12,131 nucleotides of DNA from Candidatus Gerdarchaeota archaeon (GTDB taxonomy: Archaea > Asgardarchaeota > Heimdallarchaeia > JABLTI01), in assembly GCA_016839405.1 (NCBI GenBank), contig JAEOUJ010000011.1, positions 1 to 12,131 on the forward strand, in the 5' to 3' direction. This document shows, piece by piece, positions 1 to 9,900 of this stretch (position 1 is the first letter of the stretch; every line of letters begins with the position of its first letter). Position numbers and translations under genes: made by a program. A model generated the notes under the pieces. That model was not told the DNA's origin and ran no database searches. It saw only the letters and a program-made list of their open reading frames with translations.

Positions 1-1
1 A

Positions 2-391
2 ATTACTAAATCGGGCAATATTGGTTATTGTGGGAATGATTGTGATTATTGTGAGATGAAATTTGGAGCAATAGCTAGGAATGTTGATGAATTATTACAA
101 AATTTAAGATTTTTAGGAATATATAATCAACTAAAAAACTTCAGCGAAGTTAATGAGATCTTTAATAAAGAAAATGAATTCTACATTTTTCTTAATGAAT
201 TAAAAGAAAATTTTGGAGAATGTTCAGGTTGTAGATCAAAAGGTTTGCCTTCCTGTGAAGTTCGTAAGTGTGCAATAAATAAAAAAATTAATCTCTGTCC
301 AAATTGCAAATCATTTAATGCATGTGCTAAAATAAAATTCGAATCATGGCAATCTGAAATGTTTACTGATATTAAGCAAAAAAGTATATAA
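2..391 (+). CDS. DUF3795 family cysteine-rich protein, 5'-truncated by window edge
   Basis: A partial gene of 129 visible codons that ends in TAA. An ATG at 56 is available as a start, but the frame is open back to base 2 and the codons before that ATG encode YCGNDCDYC, the N-terminal cysteine signature of DUF3795 proteins. I therefore reject the ATG at 56 and read the gene as cut by the window edge. Ten cysteines are visible. Counted from the first complete codon they are C10, C14 and C17 near the N-terminus, then C74, C77, C85, C90, C99, C102 and C108, in CxxC-like pairs (CSGC, CPNC). The spacing suggests a small metal-binding protein, zinc or perhaps iron-sulfur; that is inference, and the family has no established function. 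There is no signal peptide or membrane segment in the visible part. It converges on the acetamidase gene with a 26-base gap, so it is not part of the minus-strand block. Confidence 0.75.
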   Translation: MTKSGNIGYCGNDCDYCEMKFGAIARNVDELLQNLRFLGIYNQLKNFSEVNEIFNKENEFYIFLNELKENFGECSGCRSKGLPSCEVRKCAINKKINLCPNCKSFNACAKIKFESWQSEMFTDIKQKSI

Positions 392-417
392 CAAATGAAA
401 AAGGAAAATAAAAAATA
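392..417 (-). terminator. T-rich tract in the convergent gap, possible terminator of the acetamidase gene
   Basis: Read on the minus strand, the 26 bases after the acetamidase TGA are mostly T, with runs of six, four and five T, and no clear hairpin. Archaeal intrinsic termination commonly uses oligo-T tracts without a stem. The assignment depends on the host being archaeal, so confidence is low. No comparable T tract is seen on the plus strand for the converging DUF3795 gene. Confidence 0.35.
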
Positions 418-1311
418 TCATGTAAAGATATTTTTTGGAAGAACTGCTCGTACACCAGGTGTTACATCTACAAATTGACTAACTCGTATATCAACAACAC
501 AACTACACAATGCATAGGCTTCTTCTCTAGAAAGATTCTTTTCATTAATTAACCAATCTATCATATCTCGCAAGGCTATTTTAGCTGCTTCATCTGTTGT
601 TTCTGCCCAAGCAGTAGTCATAAAGAAATCCTTATTTTCATATTGAGGACGTTTGATTTTCTTTTTCTTATTAACAACCAATTTGATTTTTACATCAGCA
701 TCAATTTCTACAGCTGTACCACAAACCTCACCATCTCCTTGTACAGCATGAACATCGCCAACACCAAATAAAGCGCCTTTAACAAAAATAGGAAGATAAA
801 CTGTTGTTCCCACTCTACAAGCTTTTGAATCCATATTTCCGCCATATTCCATTGGTATTAAAGTTCCATGTGACCCTTCTGGAGGAGCTACAATGATCGT
901 TCCAGGAAAAGGATCGATTGGAATTTTTATTCTTTTAGAAAATTCTGCAAAACCATCTTTGATAGGAATAATCCTTGTCCAAGGTTCTAGATATTCAGGT
1001 GCTAAAAATCCAAAATTAGGAATAATACAACAAGCACCTTGTTCAGCTAATTTAATATCCAATATATGAACTTCAAGTGTATCTCCTGGTTCGGCACCTT
1101 CAATAAAAACTGGTCCTGTAGCAGGATTGATTTTCTCCATATCAAAATTAATAGGCAAATCGTTTGGTTTCTTTATTACCTGATTGAATGCATCTCTGCA
1201 TTCAAAAATAACAGTATCACCAGAATTTATCTTTAATATTGGTTTATTATTTTTATCAGCTTTAAAAACAACATCTTTCATTGATACTCGATGGATTTTA
1301 TTTTCACTCAT
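418..1311 (-). CDS. Acetamidase/formamidase family amidohydrolase
   Basis: A 297-residue protein of the FmdA/AmdA family, which hydrolyses short amides such as formamide or acetamide to the acid and ammonia. Family signatures are clear: NPATGPVFIEGAEPGD (62-77), PFPGTIIVAPPEGSHG (134-149), MEYGGNMD (154-161), and a glycine-rich segment at 174-202 that includes GVGDVHAVQGDGE. The length fits the short form of the family; the classical bacterial formamidases are about 400 residues. It has no signal peptide or membrane segment, so it should be cytosolic. The ATG at 1311 is supported by a modest AGAGAG about 7 bases upstream. The gene follows iorB on the same strand after an 89-base gap holding a pyrimidine tract and a TATA-like sequence, so it may be a separate transcription unit. 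The true substrate cannot be read from sequence; arylacetamides are possible next to IorAB, but that is only context. Confidence 0.9.
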   Translation of the reverse strand: MSENKIHRVSMKDVVFKADKNNKPILKINSGDTVIFECRDAFNQVIKKPNDLPINFDMEKINPATGPVFIEGAEPGDTLEVHILDIKLAEQGACCIIPNFGFLAPEYLEPWTRIIPIKDGFAEFSKRIKIPIDPFPGTIIVAPPEGSHGTLIPMEYGGNMDSKACRVGTTVYLPIFVKGALFGVGDVHAVQGDGEVCGTAVEIDADVKIKLVVNKKKKIKRPQYENKDFFMTTAWAETTDEAAKIALRDMIDWLINEKNLSREEAYALCSCVVDIRVSQFVDVTPGVRAVLPKNIFT

Positions 1312-1318
1312 TTTTATT

Positions 1319-1324
1319 CTCTCT
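1319..1324 (-). promoter_or_regulatory. Weak ribosome binding site of the acetamidase gene
   Basis: The minus strand reads AGAGAG, seven bases before the ATG at 1311. It is a partial Shine-Dalgarno match and supports this start over the internal methionine at residue 11. Confidence 0.4.
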
Positions 1325-1332
1325 AAAATATG

Positions 1333-1370
1333 TATAAACTAATGTTATCAATAGTCTACATAAATTTTGA
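1333..1370 (-). promoter_or_regulatory. Possible TATA-like promoter upstream of the acetamidase gene
   Basis: In the 89-base gap the minus strand holds two AT-rich candidates: AAAATTTATG (about 1360-1369) and TTTATA (1333-1338). With an archaeal spacing of about 25 bases from TATA box to start site, the first would place transcription start near 1338, just ahead of the ribosome binding site. In sequence this AT-rich such matches are easily found by chance, so this is a weak call. Confidence 0.25.
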
Positions 1371-1373
1371 CCT

Positions 1374-1400
1374 AAAAAGAAAGAAAAGAAAAAAGAAAAA
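1374..1400 (-). terminator. 27-base pyrimidine-only tract immediately after iorB, probable oligo-T terminator
   Basis: Directly after the iorB TGA the minus strand carries 27 consecutive pyrimidines. All are T except four isolated C, with T runs of 5, 6, 4, 3 and 5. No stem-loop precedes it. This matches the U-rich signal used for archaeal factor-independent termination, and it would end the megasynthase-iorA-iorB transcript or attenuate read-through into the acetamidase gene. Confidence 0.5.
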
Positions 1401-2000
1401 TCAGTTAGATTTTTCATGAGAAGCGAGATAAGCTTGTTCACCAAGCTCGAAAGCTTTCTTATTGGCTTCGACAGTTTGTGGTGGAACCATATTTAGAACA
1501 GCATTTAGTAAAGTATCTCTTTTAATAGGCAATTCATTTGATGAAGCTAAACTTCCTAGCATGACGACATTGGTCATAACAGAAGAACCTGCTTCAATTG
1601 CTAATTTAGTTGCTTCTATATCAACAAGCTTTTGAGTCTTAGATAATCTTTCAATTATCTCTTCTACTTCTGGGTAATTTGATAAACCAAGATGAGCGTC
1701 AACACCAATGTAAGGTTGATTGTTGAGAATTACCTTAGCATTATCTTTGAGTAATTTCATTTGTCTTAAAGCTTCTAAAGGCTCAAAAGCTAAGAGAATA
1801 TCACCACTACGTTGAGGGAGAATAACACCTTTAGCATCTGGTCCTATACGAAGATAAGAAACAACCGTTCCTCCTCTTATTGCTAAACCATGAGAAGCAC
1901 CAATACGAACTTCAAAACCTTCCTTCATAGCAGCTTCTGCAATGATTTTAGTCGTAAGAATAACTCCGTTACCGCCAACACCACAAATAATTATATTCAT
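1401..2000 (-). CDS. iorB: Indolepyruvate:ferredoxin oxidoreductase, beta subunit
   Basis: A 199-residue protein that pairs with IorA. The complex oxidatively decarboxylates aryl-2-oxoacids (indolepyruvate, phenylpyruvate, hydroxyphenylpyruvate) with CoA to arylacetyl-CoA, CO2 and reduced ferredoxin in the cytosol. This subunit is the 2-oxoacid oxidoreductase gamma-type domain. The N-terminus MNIIICGVGGNGV is the glycine-rich loop typical of the family, where the more usual form is GVGGQG; here N replaces Q. ASHGLAIRGGTVVSYLRIG (35-53) and SGDILLAFEPLEALR (65-79) are the other family blocks, and the length is normal. Its ATG overlaps the iorA stop as ATGA, so the two are translationally coupled and expected in equal amounts. 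An SD-like GGTGAG sits 6 bases upstream, inside the end of iorA. The protein belongs to the aromatic amino acid fermentation/degradation route after transamination. Confidence 0.93.
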   Translation of the reverse strand: MNIIICGVGGNGVILTTKIIAEAAMKEGFEVRIGASHGLAIRGGTVVSYLRIGPDAKGVILPQRSGDILLAFEPLEALRQMKLLKDNAKVILNNQPYIGVDAHLGLSNYPEVEEIIERLSKTQKLVDIEATKLAIEAGSSVMTNVVMLGSLASSNELPIKRDTLLNAVLNMVPPQTVEANKKAFELGEQAYLASHEKSN

Positions 2001-3952
2001 TTTTGACTCACCACTTCTTTCTTTAAAGGAATATGTCTATGTTGAGGTATAGTAATAGCATTTTTTGGACAAACTTGCACACACAATCCACAACCATCAC
2101 AATTAGATAAAATAACCAGATGAGGTTTCTCTTCAGCTGACCAACTAAATGCTGGGCAACCAAGCTGTTTCATACAAACTTTGCAACCATTGCATAAATT
2201 TATGTTAACAACAGCAGGTTGAACTTTTTCTTTCATAACTCTACGTTCTCTACCAGCTAAAACAGCACAAGTTCCTTTAGAAATGATCACTTTAGGACCT
2301 GGATTATCAATGGTTCTAATAATTGTATCAATTAGAAGTTCAGTATGAAATGATTCAATAACCCTAGCACTAGTTACACCCAAACCTTCAACAAGTGTCA
2401 AAAGATCTACTTTAGGTGCTTCTTCACCCATAAGTGTTCGACCTGTACCAGCATTGGGTTGGTGGCCAGTCATTCCAGTTATTGAGTTATCAAAAATTAC
2501 TACTGTTATTTTTGATTTATGTTGCACCGCATTTAGCAATGATGAAATTCCTGAATGTAAGAATGTTCCATCACCTATTACTGCTAAAATTGGTTCTTTT
2601 ACTCCTGATAAATACATTCCCGAAGCCATCGCTATTGATGCTCCCATGCATATGCATGTGTCAATACCAGCTAATGGTTCATATACTCCTTGATTATAAC
2701 ATCCTCGATCGCCAAGAATTACTCCCCCTCTTTTCATTTTCCGTATAGCTTTCTTAATTGAATAATATGAAGCTCTATGTGGACATCCTGCACATAATGC
2801 TGGAACTCTTTTTGTAAGCAATTCCTCTGCTTCTAGATATGGTTTAGGTATCTCTTCATTGTATTTTACATTAAACAATTTCTCTATTGCTGTTCCAACT
2901 ATATCTGGATTTAATTCACCACTTCTAGGAATTACTCCATCATCTTTTCCTATTATTTTTATATCTATACCTTCCTTTTGCGCAAAAGCTCTTATTTGCA
3001 ATTCTGTTACATTGTCACACTCTTCTATAACAAAAACTTGTTTCAATCCTTTGAAGTACTCTTTTAATAGCTTCTTTGGTAATGGATAGGTTGTTGCTAA
3101 TTTCAATATTCTAGCATTAATTTTTGTTTTCTCTAGAACTTCTTCAATATATGGAAATGTTAATCCTGATGCTACGATTCCAAACTCAAGTGCTACTGGA
3201 TTGTTTTTTGTAGTTTTTTCTCCATCAATTATATTAACTATTTTATTCCAAGGATTTTTTGAGTGAATTTCAGCTGCTCTGTCGATTTTTTCATGTAAAA
3301 TTGGTTGCCTTGCTCTTGAGAAAGTTGATATCATAACATACCTTTTAGAATCTTTCTCGAAATGTCCATCCATAATTGGTTCTTTAATTTCTCCTAAAGT
3401 AACATCAAAATACGAATGACAAATTCTTGAGGTTATTCTAACAAAAACTGGTAATTGTAATTCTTCTGATAATTCAAATGCATATTTTGTCATATCTTTT
3501 GCTTCTTGCCCATCCATTGGTTCTAGGACAGGTATTTTTCCCAACATTCCATAGAATCTTGTATCTTCAGCGTTTTGAGAAGAATGTTGTTGTGGATCAT
3601 CAGCTGTTACAACAACTAATCCTCCTGTCACTCCTGTTATAGCAATTACTAGTAATGGATCTGCAATTAGGTTTACTCCCAGCATTTTTGTAACCATTAT
3701 AGATCGTACGCCAGCTAGTGCTGATCCAGCGGCTACTTCAAAAGCTACTGCTTCATTAACAGAATGTTCTGCATAGAATCCTAGCTCTGCTGCAACTGGC
3801 CCTAGAGTATCTAATATTTGTGTTGATGGGGTTCCTGGGAATGCTGTAGCTACACCTACTCCTGCTTCAATGCATCCTCTAGCAATTGCTTCATTACCAG
3901 TTAGTAATACTCTTTCTCCTGCTTTTTTCAACATATTTTTGTTTTGTTTCAT
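1997..3952 (-). CDS. iorA: Indolepyruvate:ferredoxin oxidoreductase, alpha subunit
   Basis: A 651-residue catalytic subunit of the thiamine-diphosphate aryl-2-oxoacid oxidoreductase; the length is close to that of other IorA proteins. Residues about 14-200 form the pyrimidine-binding domain (TGNEAIARGCIEAG, AFPGTPST, EHSVNEAVAFEVAAG). About 255-360 form the middle domain. CAGCPHR (387-393) and GDRGCYNQG (414-422) lead into the pyrophosphate-binding domain, with the ThDP motif GDGTFLHSG (460-468) closing at N489 in VVIFDNS. The C-terminus is a two-cluster ferredoxin domain: C587, C590, C593 and C599 (CxxCxxC-x5-CP), and C618, C621, C624 and C628 (CxxCxxC-x3-CP), enough for two 4Fe-4S clusters. 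All expected cofactor residues that I can identify are present, so I expect an active enzyme. The start at 3952 has AGAGG eight bases upstream. It lies 30 bases after the megasynthase stop and overlaps iorB, which suggests one operon. Confidence 0.95.
   Translation of the reverse strand: MKQNKNMLKKAGERVLLTGNEAIARGCIEAGVGVATAFPGTPSTQILDTLGPVAAELGFYAEHSVNEAVAFEVAAGSALAGVRSIMVTKMLGVNLIADPLLVIAITGVTGGLVVVTADDPQQHSSQNAEDTRFYGMLGKIPVLEPMDGQEAKDMTKYAFELSEELQLPVFVRITSRICHSYFDVTLGEIKEPIMDGHFEKDSKRYVMISTFSRARQPILHEKIDRAAEIHSKNPWNKIVNIIDGEKTTKNNPVALEFGIVASGLTFPYIEEVLEKTKINARILKLATTYPLPKKLLKEYFKGLKQVFVIEECDNVTELQIRAFAQKEGIDIKIIGKDDGVIPRSGELNPDIVGTAIEKLFNVKYNEEIPKPYLEAEELLTKRVPALCAGCPHRASYYSIKKAIRKMKRGGVILGDRGCYNQGVYEPLAGIDTCICMGASIAMASGMYLSGVKEPILAVIGDGTFLHSGISSLLNAVQHKSKITVVIFDNSITGMTGHQPNAGTGRTLMGEEAPKVDLLTLVEGLGVTSARVIESFHTELLIDTIIRTIDNPGPKVIISKGTCAVLAGRERRVMKEKVQPAVVNINLCNGCKVCMKQLGCPAFSWSAEEKPHLVILSNCDGCGLCVQVCPKNAITIPQHRHIPLKKEVVSQK
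2007..2012 (-). promoter_or_regulatory. Ribosome binding site of iorB inside the 3' end of iorA
   Basis: The minus strand reads GGTGAG, six bases before the iorB ATG and still within iorA codons. With the ATGA overlap it fixes the iorB start and indicates coupled translation. Confidence 0.6.
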
Positions 3953-3960
3953 TTTTGAAA

Positions 3961-3965
3961 CCTCT
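3961..3965 (-). promoter_or_regulatory. Ribosome binding site of iorA
   Basis: The minus strand reads AGAGG with 8 bases to the iorA ATG at 3952, in the 30-base gap after the megasynthase. No T-rich tract or evident promoter fits in this gap, in keeping with read-through from the megasynthase gene. Confidence 0.6.
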
Positions 3966-3982
3966 AAATTAATTTGCCATTA

Positions 3983-6900
3983 TTATTTTGTAACTGATAT
4001 TACATAATCGTCTAGAATCATAGTCATAATCCCATAACTCTGTGATTCATAGTTTAATTTTATTTTAAAGTCATTTATTCTATCTTTACTTTTGTGAATT
4101 ATTTTCTCAATATCTGCTAAATTCACTTTCTTTAACCCTCCCTTAAGTCCCAAACCTAATTTTTTAAACAAGGCTTCTTTTGATGAGAATAATAGAGTAA
4201 TTGCTTCATCATTTGTTAATTTTAGTTTCTTTATAGATGTTTCTAATTTTTTCAATTCTTCTTGAGTAAATGATTCTTTTTGAAATGATGAATCTCTTTT
4301 TTCTATTAATTCTATGTCAGCACCATGCTCTTCATCGCTAATAGAAGCTATTGCCCAATCATTTGAGTGACTAATTGAGAGATTGTATTTATTATTGTTT
4401 AATTGCCCATATGGTTTTCCAGTTTTTACAGTAATAATATTAATTTCTTCTAATTTTACTGCTAATCCTTGTTCTGTTTTTTCTTTCAATGCAATAGCAC
4501 ATTTTGCAATCAAACGTCCTGCTAAGTGTTCCTTTTTGCGTTTTTCAATCATTTTTTCAGTAAATAATAAATCCCATTCATCTTTTGAGAAGAACTGTTT
4601 ATAATAATCTAAATTATCATCAAGGGAATCTATTCTTAGTCTAAAAATTCGTGGTTTATCCCATGATGTTTTAATTTCTTCATAAGGAATGTTATTAGCT
4701 TTTTCAAATTTCTCTTCTAATTTCATGTAACCTTTCATTTCAAAATCCTTTATACTTATTATTGGATTTCCTTGAAGGTCAAAAATCTCTAAATCTAAAA
4801 TAAATGTGTTTTCTTTTCTTTCTTTAAATTTCGAATAGATAATTACTTTTTCTTGTATGTCTATTTTTTTCTGTATTTCAATTAATCTTGTGGTAAATGG
4901 TAAAGCCATCATTTTATGTTGATCTAAAACATAAATCCCTGCTGCTTGAAACGCACTTTCACATTGTAAAGGAGAAGTTAAAAGATCTTTATCTTTGAAA
5001 CCAGTATTTGAATCTAGTAGATTTTGTTTAATTGGATAATAGTTACTAATAGTTTCATCATTTTCAAATAAAGTAATCGAATCAATTACCTTGAAAGTTT
5101 CTCCATGGAATAATATTTTATAAATTGCTTCTCGTTGAATTTCTTTTTTAATTGGAATACCTTGTATAATGTCTTTTAATGATTTTTTAGATTTCTTGGT
5201 TATTTTATCTCCTAAGGCAATTGTCCCAATGAAATTCTCTTGTAATTTTTTAATACCTTTAACTTCCACTTCTGATGTAATTATAAATCTAATTCTATCA
5301 ATATCTCCTCTTTCTATCACTTTTCCTTCAATTTTTACTTCTATTGGACCATCAACGCCAATTGGATTTTTGAATTCAACATCTTCAAAAGCCAAAATCT
5401 TTTTGTTTGGAATTAAAATGTTAGCTACTTCTGCAAACATCTCTAATCCCATTACACCAGGAACAACCATTTTACCAAAAATTTTATGATCTGGTAGGAA
5501 TTTTTCTCTTTTACCATCAAAAACTCTTTTGACAATAATAAAATCATTTTTTTGTTCTAATACTTCATCAATTAGTGGTGAGATACTTTTTATTGAGGTA
5601 ATTTTTAAATAATCAGTTGAATGTATCCCTTCTTCCCATTTCATTATTCCTTCTTTATCTAAAGGTCCTAAAGATCCTGAATAATACACCTCTTTTTCAT
5701 AACCATTTGTTAGTTCATTAAAAGCTAAAGCTACTCCTTTGTCAATAGGAATAAATGTAACACCAGCTGCTGACAGTACAGTTTTGGTTGTACCTTTACT
5801 TGCCATACCTGTTTCAGCCCAAGCAGACCAACCTATTGTTTTTACAACACATTTTGGATGTATTTTTTTAATTGGTCCATGAATTTTATTTATGGTATCA
5901 TTTGCAGCACTATAATCAGTTTGACCTCTATTACCAAAACGACCTGAAACAGATGAGAAAGTTAGGAAGAATTCTATAGGATTGTTTTTTGTTGCTGTCA
6001 AAAGATTAAATGCTCCTTTAACTTTTACATCATAAATAAGGTTAAATTCTTCTTGAGATTTTTCTGTAATTAATTTAGATCTATCAATTCCAGCTCCATG
6101 GATAATTCCTCTATATGGTCCATTTTCATCTACTATCTTTTTCAAACCATTAAAATTCAAAACATCAAGGTTAAAGTATTTGACTTTTGCATTACGGTTT
6201 TTAAGTTCTTGAACAATTCCCTGAGCTTGTTCTGATTTATCAAAATCAGCTATATCAATAATATGTAATTCTAATTTTGTTTTATTAGCTAGATCTTTAA
6301 TTATTTCAGCTGTGATACCAGAACCTCCACCAGTTACAAGAACTTTCATTCCATCTTTTAATTTGAGAACACTAGGTTGTGCTGGTTCTTTTATTCTTAA
6401 AACTGGTGTGTATCTATTCTCACCATCCCAACCAACCTCTAAAGGTATTTTTTCTACTTGTAATTCTAACAAAAGTTGATTGAAGATTTTCTCTTTTGGT
6501 AACGATGAATCGGTATCAAATGTAATAAATTGGGAATTCAAATATTCTCGTGAGAGAGCTTTTGTAAATCCAGCTACCCCACCATGAGCAGGATTTATTG
6601 ATTTATCTACACCAAATTTACCTCCCATTCCAGTTATTGAGATAAAGAATCCTCTATTTACGAGTTTTTTATCCAAAGCTCTTGCGACAACATAAAGACT
6701 TTTTACAGCTTTATCACAAGTTTTCTCTATAGAAGAGAGGTTTTCATTATTCTTTATGTCAAAAGCATAGAGATTGATTACTCCATCAACTGATGAATAA
6801 TCAATTTTTTCATTTAATATATCACTAGGTTTAGCATAAATTGGTTCAATATCTAAAACACTGATTAAATCCTTTTCTTCTTTTTCAGATGTTATTACTA

Positions 6901-9900
6901 ATGCTTTTTTGCCTTTGAGTAGATTTGTTTTTTGATCTTTTAAATCATCAAGTTTTTCAACTTCCAAAATCCATCTATTGATTCTATCTTTAAGCTCATC
7001 AACATTAACTTCTTTTCCAACTGCATCTTGTGTTATTATATCAACATCGGGTTTTGTCTGTTTTGCTACATAATTAATTAAATCAGTAATAGCAACAAAA
7101 TCTGTTAAATTAACATTATCATCTCTTGGGAGGTTAAACTCATCTCGAGCCATAGCAAACATTTCGACTTGTTTAACTGTATCAATACCTAAATCAGCTT
7201 CTAATTCTGAATCTAGTTTTAACATATCTAGTGGATAACCTGTTTTATTAGCTACCAAGGCAAGTATTTTTTCACTTATATCTATCCAGTGTTTATCCTT
7301 AGTAACTTCTTTTGGTGCTTTAGATGTCTCTAATTGTGTTTTCATCTCATCAGGTTTTGTTTTTGTAACAATATAATCTATAATATCTTTTAATGTAACA
7401 AAATCAGTTAGATTAACATTATCGTCTCTTGGTAGCTTGAATTCATCCCTAGACAAAGCAAATAATTCAACTTGTTTAACAGTATCAATTCCTAGATCTG
7501 CTTCTAGCTCTGAATCAACTTCTAGCATATTTTTTGGATAACCTGTTTTTTTAGCAACAATATCAATTAATTGATCTTTAATTTCATTCCAATATGGTGA
7601 AGCTGTATCAGCTTGTTGAGATTCTTTTATTTCTTGTGGTTTTTCAATAGAAGGAGATTCATAAGATTTACCTGATATATCATTAATTGCTTTTAATGAT
7701 TCTTCTGCAACGCCCTCTACTAATTTTGCTAAACTAGGAGCTAATCTATTTAAAATCTCAGCAAATTGAGGGTTTGCACCCGGTCCTGGTGCAATTAATA
7801 CTTTATCTGATCCTTTAAAAGTACCAATTTGTTGTGGAGTAGCTATTGAGAGTTCTCTGGTTAATTGATCAAAAGCTTCTAAATGTTCTTTCGCATAAAA
7901 TGATTCATCAGTTAAATCAGGAAATTCGACATTGAATCCTAATGCCCACAAACTACCTATTAATTCATTAAATGTAACAATTCCACCTTTCTTTGGATGG
8001 TTAGAAAGTATTGTAAAAACTGATCCATTTTTCACTTTATCTTCTAAAATATTATAAGCAAAGGAGGTTAGAGCTCTCTTTGGGCCCAATTCTATAAATA
8101 CTCTACAGCCTTCCTCATAAGCTCTTTTTACTTCATCAATCCATTCAACAGAATGTGAAACTTGTTCTGAAAGTAAAAATAAAATTTCATCTTTAATTTT
8201 CTTATCTTTTCCTTTGGAAGGATAGAAATCCGCTGTTACATTAGATAATATAGGGATTTTTGGTTTGTTAATTGTTAATGTTTCAAGTGTTTTTCTTAAA
8301 GGTTCCTTTGCAGGTGCAACTACTTCTGTATGAAATGCATGTGAAACGGGAATATAAAAAGCATCAATGCCTTTCTCTTTGAATTTTTCAATTGCTTCTT
8401 CCATTGCTTTTGATTTACCAGCAATAACTGTTTGAACATTACAATTTTTATTAGCAGCAATTACATAACCATCAATCTTTGATAGGATTTCTTCAACAAC
8501 TTCTACTCCAGCACTAACAGAAGCCATTTTACCTTGATCATCTAATTTAACATCTTTCATTTCGTTGCCACGAACAGATACTGCAAAGATAGCTTCCTTA
8601 AATGAAAGAATTCCTGCTGCGACAGCTGCTGCATATTCACCTAGAGAATGTCCCATTACGATATCTGGTTTAATTCCTAATTTTAACAACATTCTAAATA
8701 ATGCTATATCAGCAGTTAGCATAGCTGGTTGGTTGTTTTCTGTTTGCATTAAAACTTCTTCAGCTTTTTTATACTCTGGAGAACCAAATTCAGCATTTAC
8801 AAATATTATATCACTAAGTTTTTTGTTAGCAACTTCTTTCATTATTTCGTCTAATTCATCAAAAGTATCCTGAATAATCTTATATTTTGACCTAAGATCA
8901 CCTAACATGTTTATGTATTGTGATCCTTGACCAGGAAACATTGCACAGGTTTTACCTTTATTAACTAGTTGATTATCACCAACGAAAATACCCTTTGCAG
9001 CTAATTTCATTAAAGCTTTAGGATCAAGTCCTACTTCTTTTAATAATTTTACTTGTTCTTCTAAATGTTCTGGATTATTAGCTACAATTGCTAATCTATA
9101 TCTTCCTTTAAACGATGGTTTCTCCCATGCATCTCTTAATCTTTTGCCTTCACTGGTTAATGTTTTAACTTTTTTAACTAATTTATCAGCTTGATTTAGC
9201 ATTTCAAATGGATCATCAGAACTAAAACAGAAAACTTCTCCTTCTAATTCACCTTTTTCATCCAAGTATTTAGTTACTAGTGATTTATCAACTATTGTTT
9301 GTTTATCTTGTATTGGTGAAATTGATTTTCTTCCCTTAGGAACCCCAATGTTAGCTTTCACATATTCGTTATAGATTCTCTCATCAAATTCCTCAAGAAT
9401 CATATGAAAGTTTGTTCCACCAAAACCAAAAGATGAAATACCACATCTTCGAGGAATGTCTGGAGAAATTCTTTCCCATTTAATTGGTTTAGTAATGACA
9501 TAGAAAGGACTATTCTCCCAATCACAATAAGGATTAGGTTCAGTGAAATTTATTTGTGGTGGTAGAGTTTTATGATGTATAGCCAATGCAGCTTTTATTA
9601 TTCCTGCTACTCCTGCAGCAGCTTTTAAGTGTCCAATTTGTGATTTAATAGATGTTAAACCTATTGTTTTTTTAGGAAGACCATTGAAAATTTCTAATAA
9701 ACCATTGAATTCTGCCACATCACCAACAGCTGTGGATGTTCCATGAGCTTCAATAAAACTAATTGTTGATGGTTCTACCCTTGCAGCTTCTAAAGCTCTT
9801 TGAATAGCTAAAGCTTGTCCTTTAGGATTTGGGGCTGTTATACTTTTTCCACGACCATCAGAACTAGCACCTATACCCCTTATTATTGCATAAATTTTGT

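Noticed and set aside
56..391. DUF3795 gene starting at the ATG at 56
   Set aside because: The in-frame codons before it encode the conserved YCGNDCDYC signature, so the protein must start upstream of the window.
1962..1982. IorB GVGGNG instead of GVGGQG as a sign of a dead subunit
   Set aside because: Asn for Gln is a mild change in a backbone-binding loop, and the rest of the subunit and its partner look intact.
2434..3089. Plus-strand open frames of 76-104 codons within iorA
   Set aside because: They lie antisense to strongly conserved iorA codons, are rich in Leu, Pro and Ser as expected of shadows, and have no recognisable domain or ribosome binding site.
3953..3982. Short ATG-initiated frame in the gap between the megasynthase and iorA
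   Set aside because: It codes for only three residues before a stop and has no support as a leader peptide.
4164..4199. Phe in place of Trp in the PPTase FSSKEA motif, taken as an inactivating change
   Set aside because: EntD-type PPTases often have Phe or another residue there; the metal-binding Asp/Glu and the KEA lysine and glutamate are present.
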